Source: Patescibacteria group bacterium
GTDB lineage: Bacteria > Patescibacteriota > Patescibacteriia > UBA2196
Length of the DNA stretch: 44,473 nt
Assembly (NCBI GenBank): GCA_028748975.1
Contig: JAQTPI010000008.1
Span: forward strand, 1-44,473
Reading direction: 5' to 3'
Shown: positions 8,501 through 18,018 of the stretch, in pieces
Numbering within the stretch: the stretch's first letter is position 1
How the letters are laid out: each line of letters starts with the position of its first letter
The notes under the pieces: generated by a model
The model's input: the letters and a program-made list of their open reading frames with translations, nothing else
The model's database searches: none
Told to the model about the DNA's origin: nothing
Made by a program: the position numbers and the translations under genes

Positions 8501-8711
8501 AACCCTCCATTTTGCGCTTGCGGCAGATGATATCCATGGCGGTGTTGGAACGCGGGTGGCCGGTGTGGAGGCCGTCGCCGGAAGGATAGGGAAACTCAAT
8601 CAAGCCGTAAAATTTCGGCTTTTTTTCGTCCACTTCCACTTCAAAAATCTTTTGGTCAGCCCAAATTTTTTGCCACTTCTTTTCTATTTCTTTGTGGTTG
8701 TATTTTTCCAT
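5568..8711 (-). CDS. leuS: Leucyl-tRNA synthetase with embedded RBBP9/YdeN-like serine hydrolase domain and repeat-derived insertions
   Basis: KKWQKIWADQKIFE start at 8711, FPYPSGDGLHTGHPR, KMSKSKGNV, TTRPDTLFGAT editing domain; hydrolase with GHSLG at 6675..7274. Confidence 0.95.
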   Translation of the reverse strand: MEKYNHKEIEKKWQKIWADQKIFEVEVDEKKPKFYGLIEFPYPSGDGLHTGHPRSNTAMDIICRKRKMEGFNVLYPIGFDSFGLPTENYAIKMGVNPKIITEKNIQIFTRQLKSLGFGFDWSRVFSTTDEDYYKWTQWIFLQMFKNGLAYKAKEAINWCTSCKVGLANEEVVNGKCERCGGEVVQKEKEQWILRITKYADRLIDDLGTVDYLEKIKTQQINWIGRSEGAEVDFSITTTPPSTAVGAPLLRKEGISSPSEGEVVRSERTGGVADTLKVFTTRPDTLFGATFMVVAPEHEIISNFESRISNFGEVKKYIEESKKKTDIERTDLAKEKTGVELKGIKAINPVNNKEIPIFVADYVLMGYGTGAIMAVPAHDTRDYEFAKKYGLEIVEVVKDIKALKHENIKTKEECFIGDGVAINSGEFDGLTTVEFKEKITAWLEEKGIGKKTVNYKLHDWIFSRQRYWGEPIPMVYCETCAKKKTTVLIIHGFGGHSQENWFPWFKKEMEARGINIFIPDMPNTDSPKLEEWLESLEKLKDKFAGDLMVIGHSLGAPAACKFIEKNNLAVKKLILVGPAGKNCLNLEGLRKAGFDESDLEVAKDFCGEEPDWKILNKLAEKKVVYLSENDPFIIASDAKKEYKALNPEFIVFENKGHFNEGYGIKEFPEILKEFAELENNGWVPVPENELPVVLPEIEDFMPTDSGDSPLAKATDWINTKCPVCGGPAKRETDVMPNWAGSNWYFIRYCDPKNNKMMVDPKKAKYWLPVDWYNGGMEHTTLHLLYSRFVWKFLYDINAVPRECGNEPYKKRTAHGMVLGEGGIKMSKSKGNVINPDDYVQKFGADTVRLYEMFMGPFDQQIPWDDKGVVGVYRFLNKVWDLQEKVNRNQKSEIGDKKLLTLLHQTIKKVGEDIENMRFNTAISAMMILVNEMEKQPELRVTDYELLITILSPFAPHLSEEIWSQLGHKKSILFESWPEYDPKLIVADEIEIGVQINGKLRDAIAISIKASEDEIKSVVLASPKVKKWLDGKEPKKIIYIKGKIVSIVV

Positions 8712-8726
8712 AGGTTTCTGTTTGTC

Positions 8727-8803
8727 ATCCCGGGCCGAGACCCGGGATCCAGGAATTGTTTTTCTGGATTCCCTCCGCCAGCTGGCGGATCGCGGGAATG
8801 ACA
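8727..8803. repeat. Dispersed palindromic repeat (gtcatcccgggc..gcgggaatgac) upstream of leuS
   Basis: Same family as 18019..18082 and the rsmA insertion at 2091..2184. Confidence 0.75.
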
Positions 8804-8854
8804 AATCCAATATTCTCATTTTACCAGTCCCCCGCCTTTTTGGCAAGAAAAAAA

Positions 8855-8878
8855 CCTCCGCCGGAAAACCGGAGGAGG
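8855..8878 (-). terminator. Intrinsic terminator CCTCCGCCGG-AAAA-CCGGAGGAGG
   Basis: Hairpin plus U-tract on minus strand, after 8897..9349 gene. Confidence 0.85.
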
Positions 8879-8896
8879 CGGGTGTAAAAAACATAT

Positions 8897-9349
8897 CTAA
8901 TCCTTTGGAGAAAGGTCTTTAATGGCTGTGCCAATATCAGTCAGTCGTACTGGTCTTTGAAGGAGACGGAAGCGTCCATTATTTATTTTACCGATCTTTT
9001 CGGCCGCAAGTATGATTCCCATGTTGCAAAGACGAGTTAACATAATCAATGGCACCGAAGAGCCGGACGGACCAGTGATTTCACTTTGACGAATTCTTTT
9101 TATGAAGTTCAGACCAAATTCCTGTAAATCCACATTTTCATAACCGGACGGTGTTTTTCTTCTATTCTCCGGAACGACAGTTTCAAAAATGATAAGGTCA
9201 AAACACTGTTTTTGAAACAACCTTTCGGCTTGGACAATATTTTTGGTGAAACAGACGTTTTCTATTTTAAGATAATTTTTCAAATAATCAATGACTGAAT
9301 CTGTTGCAAAACAAAATTCATCGGCGTCAAAATAGAGAATCTGGGTCAT
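8897..9349 (-). CDS. Receiver-like domain protein, degenerate phosphoacceptor
   Basis: ILYFDADEF...FDLIIFETVVPENR...VPLIMLTR...LLQRPVRLTDI; ATG at 9349 with GGAGG 6 nt upstream. Confidence 0.7.
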   Translation of the reverse strand: MTQILYFDADEFCFATDSVIDYLKNYLKIENVCFTKNIVQAERLFQKQCFDLIIFETVVPENRRKTPSGYENVDLQEFGLNFIKRIRQSEITGPSGSSVPLIMLTRLCNMGIILAAEKIGKINNGRFRLLQRPVRLTDIGTAIKDLSPKD

Positions 9350-9425
9350 GTTTTTCCTCCTTCTTTTTGCCCGCTTTCTGGCGGAACTGGTGATGGGTTT
9401 TGAAACAACAATTTTAAGCAATTAA

Positions 9426-9454
9426 AGCTTAGCACGGTTAAAAATTATTGTCAA
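9426..9454 (-). promoter_or_regulatory. Promoter TTGACA-N17-TAAGCT (TGC extended -10)
   Basis: Minus strand, upstream of 8897..9349. Confidence 0.75.
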
Positions 9455-9481
9455 ACTCCCCGCCTTTTTGACAAGAAAAAA

Positions 9482-9512
9482 CCTCCACCGGAAAACCGAA
9501 GGAGGTGTATGT
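9482..9512 (-). terminator. Intrinsic terminator of the 9529..9912 gene
   Basis: acctccaccggaaaaccgaaggaggt hairpin, U-tract on minus strand; resembles 8855..8878. Confidence 0.8.
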
Positions 9513-9528
9513 TGTTTGTTGAAAACGA

Positions 9529-9912
9529 TTATTTTTTCAAATTTTTGGCATCGGTTACAAAATGCCAATTGACATACAAAAATTTTCCATCAGAATATCT
9601 GAATACTAACCAGGTACTCCCCGGTCTTGCCAAATAGTAATCTTGAATAAAAATAGGAAAAAGACTTCGTTTATAGCCAAGGTATTCTACTTTTCTGGCT
9701 AAAACTCTTGGATCGCCAATTGCCAATCTGACCCAAGTTCCTTTTTTCATACGTAAGGATAAACGCGGCAAATGACTTGCACAACTGCCCACAACTTGCT
9801 CTGGTAATTTTTTTTCAGAAACAGCCACCATGATAAGGGGATTTCCTTCAAGATTCTGGGTTTCTTTGTAGGGATCATAAAAATAGTATTTCTTTTCTTT
9901 TTGTTTTACCAT
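9529..9912 (-). CDS. Hypothetical small soluble protein (127 aa)
   Basis: ATG at 9912 with GGGAGG SD. Confidence 0.7.
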   Translation of the reverse strand: MVKQKEKKYYFYDPYKETQNLEGNPLIMVAVSEKKLPEQVVGSCASHLPRLSLRMKKGTWVRLAIGDPRVLARKVEYLGYKRSLFPIFIQDYYLARPGSTWLVFRYSDGKFLYVNWHFVTDAKNLKK

Positions 9913-9986
9913 GTTTTTCCTCCCTCTTTCTCCGCTTTTTGGCGGGACTGGTGATGGGTTTTGAAACAACAATTTTAAGCAATTAA

Positions 9987-10015
9987 AGCTTAGCACGGTT
10001 AAAAATTATTGTCAA
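9987..10015 (-). promoter_or_regulatory. Promoter TTGACA-N17-TAAGCT, duplicate of 9426..9454
   Basis: Sequence identity with the neighbouring cassette leader. Confidence 0.75.
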
Positions 10016-10182
10016 ATGGGGATAAAAATGCTACACTGGTAGATGGTAAAAGTTTGTAGATTTATGCTTAAATTGTCATTCTAATTATACACGCCTAGCG
10101 GCGAATTGACCCCCTCGCACTCCCCCTTGTTAAGGGGGAGATAACCACGACGAGATTCTTCTCCGCCAGCTGGCGGATCAGA

Positions 10183-11568
10183 ATGACACACGAGAAAAAT
10201 CATATTTCTCTTCGACTCAAAAAATTTGGGCTCACTATTATAAACTCGGTTGTCGCCGGGCTGATTTTTTTATTCAAAATTGTCCGCCCAGTTTTTGGCT
10301 GGCTCTGGCTGATTGCTAAATTTTTGGGCATCATGTTTTTCAAAATTTTCATTTTGACCGCCTATAAAATTTATCTCAAAAGCAAAAACAAAATCCACCA
10401 AAAAAAAGCCGGCGGCGCGTCTTTTTTTAATCTTTTTTCCAGCAAAAATACGGTTTATGTTTTGATACTTTTGGCCGGTGTTTTAATTTTCATCAATAAT
10501 TTACAAACCAAATCCACTTTGGCTGAGGAGCTGGGCCGCGGCAGCATGATTTTTGAACTGGCCAAAACTGATGAATTCTCGGAAATCAAAGAAGGAGCGG
10601 TGATTGTTTTGCCGGAAACCGAAAAACAAAAAATAGAAAAAACCAACGGCGCTAAAAATCAAAACACCACGACGCCCGGCAGTGTTTTGGATACCGCCTT
10701 AACCAAACAAACGCAAATCACGGGCAGCAGCGAATCCATGGAAAACACTCTGGCGCAAAATAATAATCCAATTAATTTGGGTGTTTTGGTGCGGACATCG
10801 GCGCCGACCACCATGGGCACTTTGCCAGAACGAAAAGAAATTATTACCTACGCGGTGGCGGGTGGTGACACCGTGGCCAGTATTGCCAAAAAATTCGGTT
10901 TATCAATCAACACTATTCTTTGGGAAAATAAATTATCAAGCGCCAGCTTAATCCGACCGGGCCAGATTTTGACAATTTTACCAACTTCCGGCGTTTCCTA
11001 CACCGTGGCCAAAAAAGACACCTTGGCCACCATTGCCAAAAAATATGGATTGGATCAAGAACAGATTCTTTCCGCTAATAGTTTAGCTTCGGCCAATGAC
11101 ATTAAAGCCGGACAAAAATTGGTAATTCCTGGCGGCCGGCCGCCAGCCGCGCCCAAAACCACCACCTCAGGCTTGGCCTCAGCTGGTAATTTAGGCACGG
11201 CGCTGCGGCGCCTGGGCGGTTTAATTTGGCCCACGATTTCCAAGCACATTACTCAATATTTTACTTGGCGCCATTCGGGTTTGGATATTGGCAGCAAACT
11301 TGGTTTGCCAATTTATGCCGCCTTGGACGGGGTGGTGACGCACGCCGGCTGGGGCACCGGCTATGGCAATTATGTTGATGTTGATCACGGCGGCGGCAAG
11401 AAAACGCGCTATGGCCACATGTCAAAAATTTATGTGAATAAAGGACAAACGGTGCGCCAAGGCGAAGCCATCGGCGCCATTGGTTCCACCGGCTGGTCCA
11501 CTGGCCCGCATTTGCATTTTGAATATATTGTTAATGGCAGCAAGATGAATCCGCTGAGCTACCTCTAA
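10183..11568 (+). CDS. M23-family metallopeptidase with two LysM domains, membrane anchored
   Basis: YAVAGGDTVASIAKKFG.., YTVAKKDTLATIAKKYG..; HSGLDIGSKLGLPIYAALDGVVTHAGWGTGYGNYVDVDHGGG, TGPHLHFEY. Confidence 0.93.
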   Translation: MTHEKNHISLRLKKFGLTIINSVVAGLIFLFKIVRPVFGWLWLIAKFLGIMFFKIFILTAYKIYLKSKNKIHQKKAGGASFFNLFSSKNTVYVLILLAGVLIFINNLQTKSTLAEELGRGSMIFELAKTDEFSEIKEGAVIVLPETEKQKIEKTNGAKNQNTTTPGSVLDTALTKQTQITGSSESMENTLAQNNNPINLGVLVRTSAPTTMGTLPERKEIITYAVAGGDTVASIAKKFGLSINTILWENKLSSASLIRPGQILTILPTSGVSYTVAKKDTLATIAKKYGLDQEQILSANSLASANDIKAGQKLVIPGGRPPAAPKTTTSGLASAGNLGTALRRLGGLIWPTISKHITQYFTWRHSGLDIGSKLGLPIYAALDGVVTHAGWGTGYGNYVDVDHGGGKKTRYGHMSKIYVNKGQTVRQGEAIGAIGSTGWSTGPHLHFEYIVNGSKMNPLSYL

Positions 11569-11614
11569 ACTAGTATTAGAGTATTAAAAGCAATAATAGT
11601 AATAAAAGTAAAAA

Positions 11615-11643
11615 GCGATTTCATAAAACAAAATCGCTTTTTT
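11615..11643. terminator. Bidirectional hairpin between convergent M23 peptidase and pilB-like genes
   Basis: aaaaagcgattt-cataaaac-aaaatcgcttttt. Confidence 0.75.
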
Positions 11644-11681
11644 ATATTACTACTAATACTTTATTACTTTTATTACTGTTA

Positions 11682-13433
11682 CTACTCCGCCACGCGGAAC
11701 ACCTCTTCCACACTGGTAATTCCTTCCGTGGCTTTAATGAGGCCGTCGGCAACCAGAGAAATCATGCCGGCGCTTTTAGCCAAGTCGCGGATTTTATATT
11801 CAGAAATTTCATTAGACAAAATCACTTGTTCAATTTCCGAAGTCATATTAAACATTTCATAAATGCCAATTTGCCCACGATAACCAATCTGGCTGCATTC
11901 TTCGCAACCAACTGCTGTAAAAAATTTAATTTGCTCTAAATTATCAAAATTTATTTCCCTGATTTCCGCTTTCTGATTTCCGATTTCTTTTAATATTTCC
12001 ATTACTTTTTGTTTAATTCCCGGCTCCAATTCAATTTCTTTTTTGCATTTTTGACACAAGCGCCGCACCAAGCGCTGGGCAATAATTAAATTCAAAGCCG
12101 GGGCGAGCAAATAGGGTTTGGCGCCCATGGCCAAAAATCGGGGAATGGCGCCGGCGGCATCGTTAGTATGCAAAGTTGATAAAACAAGATGGCCAGTCAG
12201 AGCGGCATTAAGGGCAATGTCCACGGTTTCCAAATCACGCATTTCACCCACCATTAAAACATCGGGGTCTTGACGCACAATGGAACGAAGGCCTTTGGCA
12301 AAAGTATAATCGGCGTTTTCATCAATCTGCGACTGATTGATGCCTTGGAGTTCATATTCAATTGGGTCTTCAATAGTAATTATTTTTGTTTCGGAATTAT
12401 TCAATTCATTTAAAATGGCATAAAGCGTGGTGGTTTTACCCGAGCCGGTCGGGCCAGTGGTGATGACCATGCCATTGGGGCGCCCGATTTCGCGGCGCAG
12501 TATTTTTTCCAAAGCCGGGCGGAGTCCTAAATCGGCAAATTTTAAACTGACGGATTTGGCCATTAACAATCTCATAACCACGGATTCGCCGTAGTTCGTG
12601 GGCAGGGTGGAAACACGCACGTCAATTTTGTCGCCAACCAAAAAAATGGAAAAACGGCCATCCTGCGGCTTGTCAGAGATATTTAATTTCAGTTCAGCCA
12701 AAAGCTTCAGGCGCGAAATCAATTGCTGCCAAATTGACGATTCCAAAGTAGCGGCGGTATGCAAGACGCCATCAATGCGGTAGCGCAGTTTCACGCCATC
12801 AACCTCACACTCAATATGGATGTCCGAGGCTTTGATTTTGACGCCAGCAGCAATAATTAAAGCCACCATCTGGGTCAGTGGCACATCTTTTAATTTTTGC
12901 GCGATATCAGACAGGGAATTAATGGAAGAAGAAACACTGGCAATATCCGCCTCGGTTATTTCCACCCCCCGCGACACTTCTTTAATTTTGGGCAAAGCGT
13001 CATAAAGTTTTCGCGCGGCTTCAAAACTGACCGTACTGGTTAAAAACCATTCGTTGTTTATTTTGCCAAAATTTTCCGGTAATTTTTTCTTAACTTCTTC
13101 CAATTGTTGAATGTTATCCTCGGCAATGGCCAGGCGCACCACGTTATGCGGCGCCAGATAAAAACAAATTGTTTTTTCCGCGAAAACAAACTCTTCTGAC
13201 AGTTGGCGCAAGATATCCGGTGGAATGGCAATGCCTTTCAAATTGACATAGCCCAAACCAAGTTCTTCGGCTTTTTTCTTAACTTCGTCTTCGTGTTCGC
13301 GTTCGCTCATGTCCTGCATCTTGCGCGCCAAAACAGCGCCGGCATCGGATTGTGCCGGAACTTTAATTGCCCCGCCGGGCTGCGCCGGCTTGGCCGAATC
13401 GTCGTGTTTCAATAAATCTTCTATTGAAGACAT
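11682..13433 (-). CDS. pilB: GspE/PilB-family type IV pilus assembly ATPase
   Basis: GPTGSGKTTTLYAILNELN, Walker B/His boxes, CxxC pair; start MSSIEDLLKHDD at 13433. Confidence 0.9.
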   Translation of the reverse strand: MSSIEDLLKHDDSAKPAQPGGAIKVPAQSDAGAVLARKMQDMSEREHEDEVKKKAEELGLGYVNLKGIAIPPDILRQLSEEFVFAEKTICFYLAPHNVVRLAIAEDNIQQLEEVKKKLPENFGKINNEWFLTSTVSFEAARKLYDALPKIKEVSRGVEITEADIASVSSSINSLSDIAQKLKDVPLTQMVALIIAAGVKIKASDIHIECEVDGVKLRYRIDGVLHTAATLESSIWQQLISRLKLLAELKLNISDKPQDGRFSIFLVGDKIDVRVSTLPTNYGESVVMRLLMAKSVSLKFADLGLRPALEKILRREIGRPNGMVITTGPTGSGKTTTLYAILNELNNSETKIITIEDPIEYELQGINQSQIDENADYTFAKGLRSIVRQDPDVLMVGEMRDLETVDIALNAALTGHLVLSTLHTNDAAGAIPRFLAMGAKPYLLAPALNLIIAQRLVRRLCQKCKKEIELEPGIKQKVMEILKEIGNQKAEIREINFDNLEQIKFFTAVGCEECSQIGYRGQIGIYEMFNMTSEIEQVILSNEISEYKIRDLAKSAGMISLVADGLIKATEGITSVEEVFRVAE

Positions 13434-13623
13434 AAGCGGAATAACTAATGAATAACGAATAATGAAGAATGAAAAATGACTAATGCTGTTCATTATTCAC
13501 TATTCACTTTTCATTATTCACTATTCACTAATTATTATACCCCAAAATCCGCGAAATAAAAAACAGACCTGCGCGATTGAAGCGCGAAGGCCTGGATGAT
13601 TAAGAGTGTTTTTTGAGAGCGAA

Positions 13624-14298
13624 CTATTTTAAATCGCAGAAACAAAGAAGATAATCGTTATTATATAAATAAACAGACTCATCAGCAACACCAACCTTAA
13701 ACCACCAAGTTTTGTGGATAGATGTATAAACCCGAGATATTGACGGCATATAGCAGAAACCACTAATGGAAAGTATTCGACTATCCTCAGGAAACCTTTC
13801 CTTTTCAAGTTCCCAAGCGAGAGCCAATCCGTGTGCGCCAGTATAATAAGCGCCCAGTGTCTGATAGGTTTTCAAACAATCAGACAGCGGCACTGATCTA
13901 TTACCGACAATACCAATAATGTGAACGAGGTAGGTTTTCCCGGGAATAAGCCGATGACTCGTTTTTGCAAAATTCTCATCTGTAATTTCGTTATCAAAAA
14001 AATCGAAATCTTTCCGAGATTTGTATTTTAAATTCATCAGCTGGGTTTCGAATACATAGTCAATCGGCACCGTAAGTTCAAAGGATTCTATTCTACGAAA
14101 AAACTTTTGGTCGAGAATAATAAATTTCGAAGCGGTGCGGGTCGCCGGTGACATCCCCATAATTTTTTGATAGGCGTTATTTATCTCCTCAAGCGCTAAC
14201 ATGGGGTCGCACGTATCCGCTAAGACAAGTTCATTAACCTTGGCTTGCAGCTTAAACAGCCGCAGTCTTGCCTCGTCTACATCTTTACCATTACTCAT
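13624..14298 (-). CDS. Hypothetical protein
   Basis: ATG at 14298 with GGAGG SD; the longer ORF start lies upstream of the promoter. Confidence 0.65.
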   Translation of the reverse strand: MSNGKDVDEARLRLFKLQAKVNELVLADTCDPMLALEEINNAYQKIMGMSPATRTASKFIILDQKFFRRIESFELTVPIDYVFETQLMNLKYKSRKDFDFFDNEITDENFAKTSHRLIPGKTYLVHIIGIVGNRSVPLSDCLKTYQTLGAYYTGAHGLALAWELEKERFPEDSRILSISGFCYMPSISRVYTSIHKTWWFKVGVADESVYLYNNDYLLCFCDLK

Positions 14299-14387
14299 GG
14301 CTTCCTCCAAAAATGAATTGTACTGCCCGTTACTCACGGACATTTTCCGGAAGCTGCCGGACCAGCGCAAGGATTCTTGCTGCTTCC

Positions 14388-14415
14388 ATTCTAGCAAATC
14401 TGTATTCTTTGTCAA
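14388..14415 (-). promoter_or_regulatory. Promoter TTGACA-N16-TAGAAT (TGC extended -10)
   Basis: Minus strand, upstream of 13624..14298. Confidence 0.75.
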
Positions 14416-14604
14416 CTGGCGTTTATCCGCCTTCGCCCAAAGCGACCCTATTGGACTACGGCGGATAAACTTCCAATTCTTGCCCGTTGGCAAGATAATA
14501 TTTTTTTGATCCCGGGTCACAGCACGGGATAACAAACAAATAAAAAAATCCGCCTCCGATGAACAGAATGTTATCGGAGACGGCTGCTATAGATTTTTTA
14601 ATTT

Positions 14605-14988
14605 TTACGCTCCGGCTGGCCGGACCTCTAAAATCTTAATCCTCTTTTCGTGATTATCAAGAACTTCGGCGTGCTCGCGGTAAGAAACGGTATGCGCCGC
14701 GGTTTCTTCTTCTGTATTTTTAAAAACTTTCATCGCGCCGTCAATGTGATTTATCACTTCATCAAACCTGCCATCCAAGGCATCAATTTTTTCATCCAAA
14801 GTGCTAACTTTTTCATTCAAATTAAAAACCTTATCCTCCAGACGATTAATCTCGGACTTAAAACTTGTTGACAGTTTTTCATCTAATCCATTTATTTCCT
14901 GCTTCAGATCGTCTTTGGTGGGATAGTTGGACAACACCACCTTCAGATCGTCTTTGGTCGCTAAATTTTCAAAATTTATATTATCCAT
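14605..14988 (-). CDS. Coiled-coil hypothetical protein with TKDDL repeats
   Basis: ORF; heptad-like pattern, ATKDDLK..PTKDDLK. Confidence 0.7.
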   Translation of the reverse strand: MDNINFENLATKDDLKVVLSNYPTKDDLKQEINGLDEKLSTSFKSEINRLEDKVFNLNEKVSTLDEKIDALDGRFDEVINHIDGAMKVFKNTEEETAAHTVSYREHAEVLDNHEKRIKILEVRPAGA

Positions 14989-14993
14989 GAAAA

Positions 14994-15989
14994 TTATTTT
15001 ACATCAGATTGTTTATTAAGTAAACCAGAACCGACCAGGCGCATGATTTTCGGCAGGACTTCGCCTTCGGAAATTCGGACAAAAAGAATGGTCCAGGTGG
15101 TGTGGCGGAAAACCGAACTTAGGGCCGCCACCCAAATTATCCAGAGAATCGCGGCCAAGGTCAAAATTACAAAAATAATTAAATTCAAACCGGCCAAACC
15201 AATGGCGCCCAAAATGGCATAAACCAAAAGCAGAACAAAAATACCAACTAATAAAACTATGACGGTTAGGACATCGGCCAAGAAAAGCACGATGGCCATT
15301 TCAATGGAAACCAGCCAATTTTTTTTGAATAAATTCCAACCGGCTTTAATCGCAGTGCCAGTGCTCACGCCATCATTCAACATATACATCAAAGCGTAGC
15401 GGAAAAGGAAATAGACAAAAAGGGCAAAAATTATGGAGGCAATAAAAGAAGCGATGATGAAAACTGACTGGCTCCAATCAACGCCACGAGCCACAAAAAT
15501 CAAGGCGAAAGGCAGGCCCAAAACAAACCAAACCACGCCAATGGAAACGCGCGTCAAAAGATTCAGCCATAAAGTTTTCCAAAATTTGGCGTTGCCGATT
15601 TTGACCAAAGCGCCAAAACTGGTTTTCTGTTTTTTATAAATCTTGTAAGCGCCGGAAAAAAGAGCGGCCTGTGACACAAGCGCCAGCCACAAAAGGAAAA
15701 TTCCCAAAACTACAAAAAGCAAAAGCAGAAGACCATTGCCCAAAGTGAAATTGGTAAAAAACGCGCCAAAACTGGGCCAAAAAACTTTCCAACCATCAAC
15801 CAAATAAGCTTCGCGCAGAGTGGTTAAAAAATTACTCAAATCAAAAAGGCGGGGATATTTGTCGACCACTAAATTGACCACGCGGTCGGTCTCCAAAACA
15901 GCGGCAAAAAGTCCGAAAAACCACAAAAATTTGGTTTGCCACATAATTTTTAAGGCCTGGCGCATGATGGCGCGATAGATTGAACTCAT
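14994..15989 (-). CDS. Multi-pass membrane protein, unknown function
   Basis: Long ORF, about 6 TM segments. Confidence 0.75.
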   Translation of the reverse strand: MSSIYRAIMRQALKIMWQTKFLWFFGLFAAVLETDRVVNLVVDKYPRLFDLSNFLTTLREAYLVDGWKVFWPSFGAFFTNFTLGNGLLLLLFVVLGIFLLWLALVSQAALFSGAYKIYKKQKTSFGALVKIGNAKFWKTLWLNLLTRVSIGVVWFVLGLPFALIFVARGVDWSQSVFIIASFIASIIFALFVYFLFRYALMYMLNDGVSTGTAIKAGWNLFKKNWLVSIEMAIVLFLADVLTVIVLLVGIFVLLLVYAILGAIGLAGLNLIIFVILTLAAILWIIWVAALSSVFRHTTWTILFVRISEGEVLPKIMRLVGSGLLNKQSDVK

Positions 15990-16061
15990 ATATTTTTAAA
16001 GTGCCATGACCCAAAGCATCGGCTAAAAAACCGAGTTTGGAAGCATGGGGATTAAATTATA

Positions 16062-16177
16062 GTTTCGTTTTACGTTAGACGGCATCGCGGCTCGTATCGG
16101 TAATCGTCAGTCGTAATACGACCGTAAAACGAAACCGTATGACGATACGGGTGGCGACGCCATATAACGACTAACAA
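16062..16177. repeat. Structured intergenic repeat (copy A)
   Basis: Contains GTTTCGTTTTACG/CGTAAAACGAAAC and CGTATCG/CGATACG inverted repeats; related to 24956..25070. Confidence 0.7.
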
Positions 16178-16178
16178 T

Positions 16179-18008
16179 TTATTTTTTCCCGACAATCGCT
16201 TCAAACTCTTCTTTTTCCAGCGTTTCTTTTTCCAACAAAGCGTTCGCAATTTTATCCAGCATAACTTTCTCTGTTTTTATTATATCACAACTCTTGGCAT
16301 AGGCGTTAATGATTAAATTATCCACCTCCTTATCAATGGCCTGGGCGGTTTTTTCCGAGTAGTCGCGCTGTTCGGAAATTTCGCGGCCCAAAAAGATTAA
16401 TTCTTCGCGGTCGCCAAAAGTGCGCGGCGGAAGTTTTTCACTCATGCCAAATTCGGTGACCAAGCTTCTGGCCAAATTGGTGGCGCGTTTAAGGTCAGAG
16501 GTGGCGCCGGTCGTCACTTCGCCAAAGACAGTTTTTTCCGAAGCATGGCCGGCGAGCAAAACGGAAAGCTCATCAATAAAGTAAGAACGGGTGTGCATGT
16601 GTTTGTCTTCGCTCGGCACTTTAAAAGTATACCCACCGGCTGTGCCGCGCGAGATAATGGAAACTTTATGCACCGGGTCGGCGTTGGGCAATTTATGCGC
16701 CAAAAGCGCATGACCGGCTTCGTGGTAGGCAGTGATTTTTTTCTCTTTTTCGTTTAAGACGCGCGAACGGCGTTCCGGCCCGAGCATAACTTTTTCAATG
16801 CTTTCCAAAACTTCGTCCAAAGAAATTTTCTTTTTATTTCTCTTGGCAGTTAAAATGGCGGCTTCATTCAAAAGGTTGGCCAAATCCGCGCCGGAGAACC
16901 CGGGCGTGCGTTCGGCCACGCGATGCAAGTCCACATCTTTATTCAAGGGTTTGTTTTGCGCGTGAACTTTCAGAATTTCCACGCGGTCATTCATGTCCGG
17001 CAGATCAACTACGACGCGGCGGTCAAAACGGCCGGGACGCAAGAGTGCCGAATCCAAAACATCAGGACGATTGGTGGCAGCCAAAATGACGACGCCGGCG
17101 TTGGTTTCAAAACCATCCATTTCCACGAGTATTTGATTTAAAGTTTGTTCGCGCTCGTCATGAGAACCGCCAAGCCCGGCGCCGCGCTGGCGGCCGATGG
17201 CGTCAAGTTCATCAATAAAAATTATGCAAGGCGCGTTTTTCTTGGCTTTTTGAAAAAGAGAACGGACGCGAGAAGCGCCGACACCAACAAACATTTCCAC
17301 AAATTCCGAACCGGAAACATTGAAAAAGGGCACGCCGGCTTCGCCGGAAACAGCTTTGGCGAGCAGGGTTTTACCAGTACCGGCCGGGCCAACCAAAAGA
17401 ACACCGCGCGGAATTTTGGCGCCGACTTCGGTAAATTTTTTAGGATTGCTTAAAAATTCCACCACTTCCACCAGTTCCTGTTTGGCTTCTTTAGCGCCGG
17501 CGACATCTTTGAAAGTTGTTTTGGGTTTTTTATCTTTTTTATTTTTTTTGTCGTCTTCCGCGCTGGCGGTGTCCTGGCCAAAACCCATGGCGCGATTATT
17601 CATGCCTTGGACTTGGCGCGCCATCAGCCAGAAAAAACCGATGATGAAAAGCAGAGGAATTAGAGACGGCAAAAGAATACCAAGCCAGCCGCTTAGACCA
17701 GAGTCGGTTTTCACTTCCACTTTTAAATCTTTAATTTTGTCAGCCGGCACGTCATAATTTTTCAAAAGCTCGGCCAAGGAATCGGCGGTTTCTTTCTTGG
17801 TGGTGAATTTTTCATTGTCAGCGGTGGTGAATTCCAAAGAAGAATCTTTGACCGTAACTTGAGTTACTTCCCCATTTCTGACTTTGGCGACAAAATCGGA
17901 AATTCCAATTTCTTTGACCGTTTTATTATTATTTTGATACAAAGAAAAAAACGCGGCCAAGGCCAAAAAAATTACAACGATAATAATAAGATTTTTGAGT
18001 GTCTTCAT
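16179..18008 (-). CDS. ftsH: ATP-dependent zinc metalloprotease FtsH
   Basis: [26 protein letters not shown] region, HEAGH zinc motif; start [12 protein letters not shown] at 18008. Confidence 0.96.
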   Translation of the reverse strand: MKTLKNLIIIVVIFLALAAFFSLYQNNNKTVKEIGISDFVAKVRNGEVTQVTVKDSSLEFTTADNEKFTTKKETADSLAELLKNYDVPADKIKDLKVEVKTDSGLSGWLGILLPSLIPLLFIIGFFWLMARQVQGMNNRAMGFGQDTASAEDDKKNKKDKKPKTTFKDVAGAKEAKQELVEVVEFLSNPKKFTEVGAKIPRGVLLVGPAGTGKTLLAKAVSGEAGVPFFNVSGSEFVEMFVGVGASRVRSLFQKAKKNAPCIIFIDELDAIGRQRGAGLGGSHDEREQTLNQILVEMDGFETNAGVVILAATNRPDVLDSALLRPGRFDRRVVVDLPDMNDRVEILKVHAQNKPLNKDVDLHRVAERTPGFSGADLANLLNEAAILTAKRNKKKISLDEVLESIEKVMLGPERRSRVLNEKEKKITAYHEAGHALLAHKLPNADPVHKVSIISRGTAGGYTFKVPSEDKHMHTRSYFIDELSVLLAGHASEKTVFGEVTTGATSDLKRATNLARSLVTEFGMSEKLPPRTFGDREELIFLGREISEQRDYSEKTAQAIDKEVDNLIINAYAKSCDIIKTEKVMLDKIANALLEKETLEKEEFEAIVGKK

Positions 18009-18018
18009 GTAGTACTTT

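Noticed and set aside
8712-8894. N-terminal extension of the leuS ORF (MFFTPASSGFPAEV...KQKP)
   Set aside because: Encoded by the terminator and a dispersed repeat upstream; LeuRS homology begins at MEKYNHKEIEKKWQ (8711).
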